From positions 43,174,057 to 43,238,056 of the forward strand of contig CP141137.1 in NCBI GenBank assembly GCA_035236585.1: a stretch of DNA of 64,000 bases. The letters run 5' to 3'. A program made the translations under genes and the position numbers. Below are positions 61,188 through 64,000 of the stretch, in pieces; position 1 is the stretch's first letter; each line of letters opens with the position of its first letter. This DNA is from Warburgia ugandensis (taxonomy: Eukaryota > Streptophyta > Magnoliopsida > Canellales > Canellaceae). The notes beneath the pieces are model-generated. The model had not been told where the DNA came from. It saw only the letters and a program-made list of their open reading frames with translations, and made no database searches.

Positions 61188-64000
61188 TGGGGTTATTGCA
61201 TATGAGAAGTCTTTTTGTAAATCTAAGTCTTCATCTTGTTCTTCATGCCAAAAATAGGTAACCAAATAGAAATCCATGCATATGGATAATCCTAACTAGT
61301 TTTTGGTCTTGGAAAACTTAATAAAAAAGTATGGTCATTAGTTTTTAGTTAAAGATCCATAAGCTAAAAGCATCTGGTGGACATGAAATTTGATCTCTAA
61401 CCTATTTAAGTCCTTCCAAACGTAGTGAATGGCTAGACCTAAAAAAAACTCTCACCATGTAGGGAAAAAAGGGTCTGATGAGCTCTATTATGATTAATCA
61501 ATGACCTTGTCTCTCCTTCCCTTGGATAATAGACTTGAGTTGATTAAACTTTATCTAGTTGTGTTTATCCAACTTTTGTCCATCTAAACACTTTCTTACA
61601 ATGTTAAGGTTGGATGGATTCGTTGATTTGGAAGTGGGATTTTATATTCTTAGCATAAAAAAGGAACTCATACATTAGACCTCTTAGAATTTTATAGATA
61701 TCCACTCAAATCTTGGACAACATCCATGAATCCAAACTTAGTCTATATTCATGTAATCTACGTGATCTCATACAGGCTAGAAGGGGCACACTAGTAATAA
61801 GCTCATCATATAAAGTTATTTGAGTTAATAAAACAAATTAGTGGGTTATTAATTTATTGTGGTAGTGCCAATGGTAGATCAATCATTCCTTTCCCACCAG
61901 AAGAATTTTGCTTGTCACCATAAATCATAGTTAATTAAGAATCCATTTTAGTTGACTAAACTTCATCAAGTAGTGGAGAGATATTAAACCAACTAGACCT
62001 ACAATAGTTGCATTGAGTCAAATGTGGCTTGGGGACATGCACAGAGATCAATTATGGAAAGTCACTATCAAAAATTCAACTTTCAGGCCCACATATAAAA
62101 AATTATCTATTGATCAATATCATTAAAACTTGGCCAATTGGAATCCTAAATAGGGCTTCATTGATCAAGGGTCTAGGCACCCCCATCAACACAAGTCAAA
62201 TAGTGGATTTATGCATGTTGCACATAGTTGTTATGGAGGAGCTTGACCATGCATTTCTTGTGAGCAATTTTCTATAACTTGAGCATGTAAGGTTAAGATA
62301 GGAGATGAAAAGTCAATTATTGGCACTTGTGGAATTTCAAAATTTTTCTTGCTAAATTTCTAACAAAATGATAAGTTGAAGAAAATATGCACATTGACAA
62401 TAGTCAATAAAATATAGTAGTAGTGCTACGAGGTCTTAGAACATTCGAATTGGTTGTGAAAAGGAGAAATCATATAGTTCATAGCATCTTATGTTTTCCA
62501 ATTGTCTTTCCCTATATTTCCATCTTGCACCTTTATTTTACTTTCTTACTCATCCTCCATGCATCTTATGCTTACACCAGTAGTAGTTTCAAAAGTGTAA
62601 ATGAAAAGTACACTAAAATGCAAGCTATCAAACATATAGATTTTAAAGGAGAGGAATATAGTAGCAAGATTTTGGAAAGGAACCTTGTATCTATTTGCCT
62701 TTATATTCATTGAACTTATGACCTTTTTAATCTTCCAAGGATGGAGAGATGACATAATGAGGCTGTTTGGCAGGGGGAAAAAAGAAACTATGGACATAAG
62801 TTATTCATGGAATTTGGTACAGATTGTGGTTTTCTTTTGTTATTTGAAGCCTTAAAACATATTATTAGTAGAATGGAGGTTAAACTGTTTCTAAAAAAAG
62901 AGTTAAAATCTTGGGTTGTTGTTTCTTAAATAATCTTGTACATATATATTTTGTTATAATACTACAAATCGCAAGGGAAATCATAATCAAGGAACACACC
63001 TAATATTTGCATGCCCCTTCTCAATAGGCACCTTTTGGAAGATCAAGAACATTAGTAATCTTGCATGTATCCTAAATGAGCTATGCAAAGAATATTGCAT
63101 CAATTGGACGAATGTAGCCTCTATCTCCTTATGTTTCAAAATGAATAAAGAATACTTTTAGTACACATATCTTGTCTAAGATACATGCCAAAGAGTGGGA
63201 TGGGCTTACAACATATTGAAGAGCAGCATGCACACATCAGGCATCTCGAGGAATAACTTACACACACATACACAAGTGAAGAATTACAAAGTAAATCACT
63301 TGGTTACGTAAATTCCTAAATTTAATCCCTAGACTAGGGAAAGTGGCCACTCAAACCTAAAATCAAGCATATTCCAGGAGAGATGTTGAGTTGTCTACGA
63401 CCGATTGTCCTAGATATTTGTTGGCCATGTCGAGGAATTAATAACTTAATTCAGTTGCAAAGCATCCCTATTATACCACAAATTAAATATGAGGAAGAGG
63501 AAAACTAAATTGGCAGCATGTGGTCTAGCAATTGCATTTTTTGGAGCCTACCTCTGAATGATCCGACCCATTCATCACATTGCTCCATATTTAGATGTCG
63601 TATAGATTAAAAAGCATGTGATTTGGATGATTATGGCATCTAAAAATCATCTAACAAAGTGTGCTTAGAAATAGATAATTTAGAAACTTTATAAAACAAT
63701 ACTTAGTTTCTTAGAAACTAAAATAATCCATACTAAATTATTTTTGATCTGTAAGTAACCTAAAGCTAGATGAATGATTCTAATCATGTAAAAGTGGGTT
63801 CCACAAAATGTGCTTGCTAGACTAGACCTCAAAGCAAAGTCAGTTTAGAATATTAGGCCGAAAACCTTGTAAGGCACTTTCCTAGAAGCGTCCCTCATTT
63901 TAACTTGAACATTCCCATGTTTGGATGATCGGGCACATTTGTCTCATTGTTCAAACATTGGATATCTTGTATACAAAATTTACAAGATTGGATGATCCTA
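61188..64000. other. Intergenic AT-rich sequence, no gene recognised
   Basis: Short open frames only, none resembling a known family. The segment 63,265-63,440 is related to 52,896-53,060. Two related ~80-bp blocks rich in ggatgatc words lie near 63,555-63,635 and 63,920-64,000, and may be part of a repeat that continues past the window. Confidence 0.45.

Overview
This is nuclear DNA of a flowering plant. It is AT-rich and intron-bearing, and it is packed with plant-specific repeats: chromovirus and Athila-type Ty3/gypsy elements, an RTE LINE, Au SINEs and a hAT-type MITE. I see no intact protein-coding gene. Long open frames over CT/GA tracts (around 50.1-50.8 kb) are simple-sequence artefacts. 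I found no tRNA, rRNA, CRISPR array or prokaryotic-style operon, and no evidence of a new biological system. The species cannot be named from this sequence alone.

Layout, left to right. 0.4-6.75 kb: decayed chromovirus polyprotein with its 3' LTR, followed after 20 bp by a hAT-like MITE (6771-7323). 8.5-8.9 kb: scrap of another chromovirus integrase end on the minus strand. 10.16-13.26 kb: the only cellular gene trace, a minus-strand TatD-family (TATDN1-like) deoxyribonuclease gene with exact splice sites but lost exons, a frameshift and two lost metal-binding histidines. One of its introns holds a full Au SINE with a perfect 22-nt target duplication, and another holds the 3' half of a second copy. 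14.8-17.95 kb: a 562-bp tandem duplication, a degenerate minisatellite of about 35 bp, a (GT)n tract and a 215-bp duplication spanning an LTR end and primer-binding site. 18.1-24.65 kb: a second chromovirus whose RNase H region was split by a nearly full-length RTE LINE (19,934-22,909). 24.7-29.38 kb: its 3' LTR, partly duplicated in tandem.

29.38-32.63 kb: a minus-strand non-autonomous LTR element that keeps gag and protease but no reverse transcriptase or integrase. 32.64-47.9 kb: an Athila-like element whose 3' LTR is interrupted by a solo-LTR-like insertion, itself interrupted by a further solo LTR, giving three layers with readable target duplications. 47.9-51.44 kb: an inverted Athila-like LTR and leader, in which a CT/GA tract has grown to about 540 bp. 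51.5-51.8 kb: an RNase H-like (RVT_3) fragment. 53.2-56.1 and 57.3-61.2 kb: two more solo LTRs related to the 42.8-kb one. 61.2-64 kb: AT-rich sequence with no recognisable gene.

No genes act together here. The sequence records repeated insertion, LTR-LTR recombination, local tandem duplication and decay. All domain calls rest on reading motifs by eye; no database search was run.
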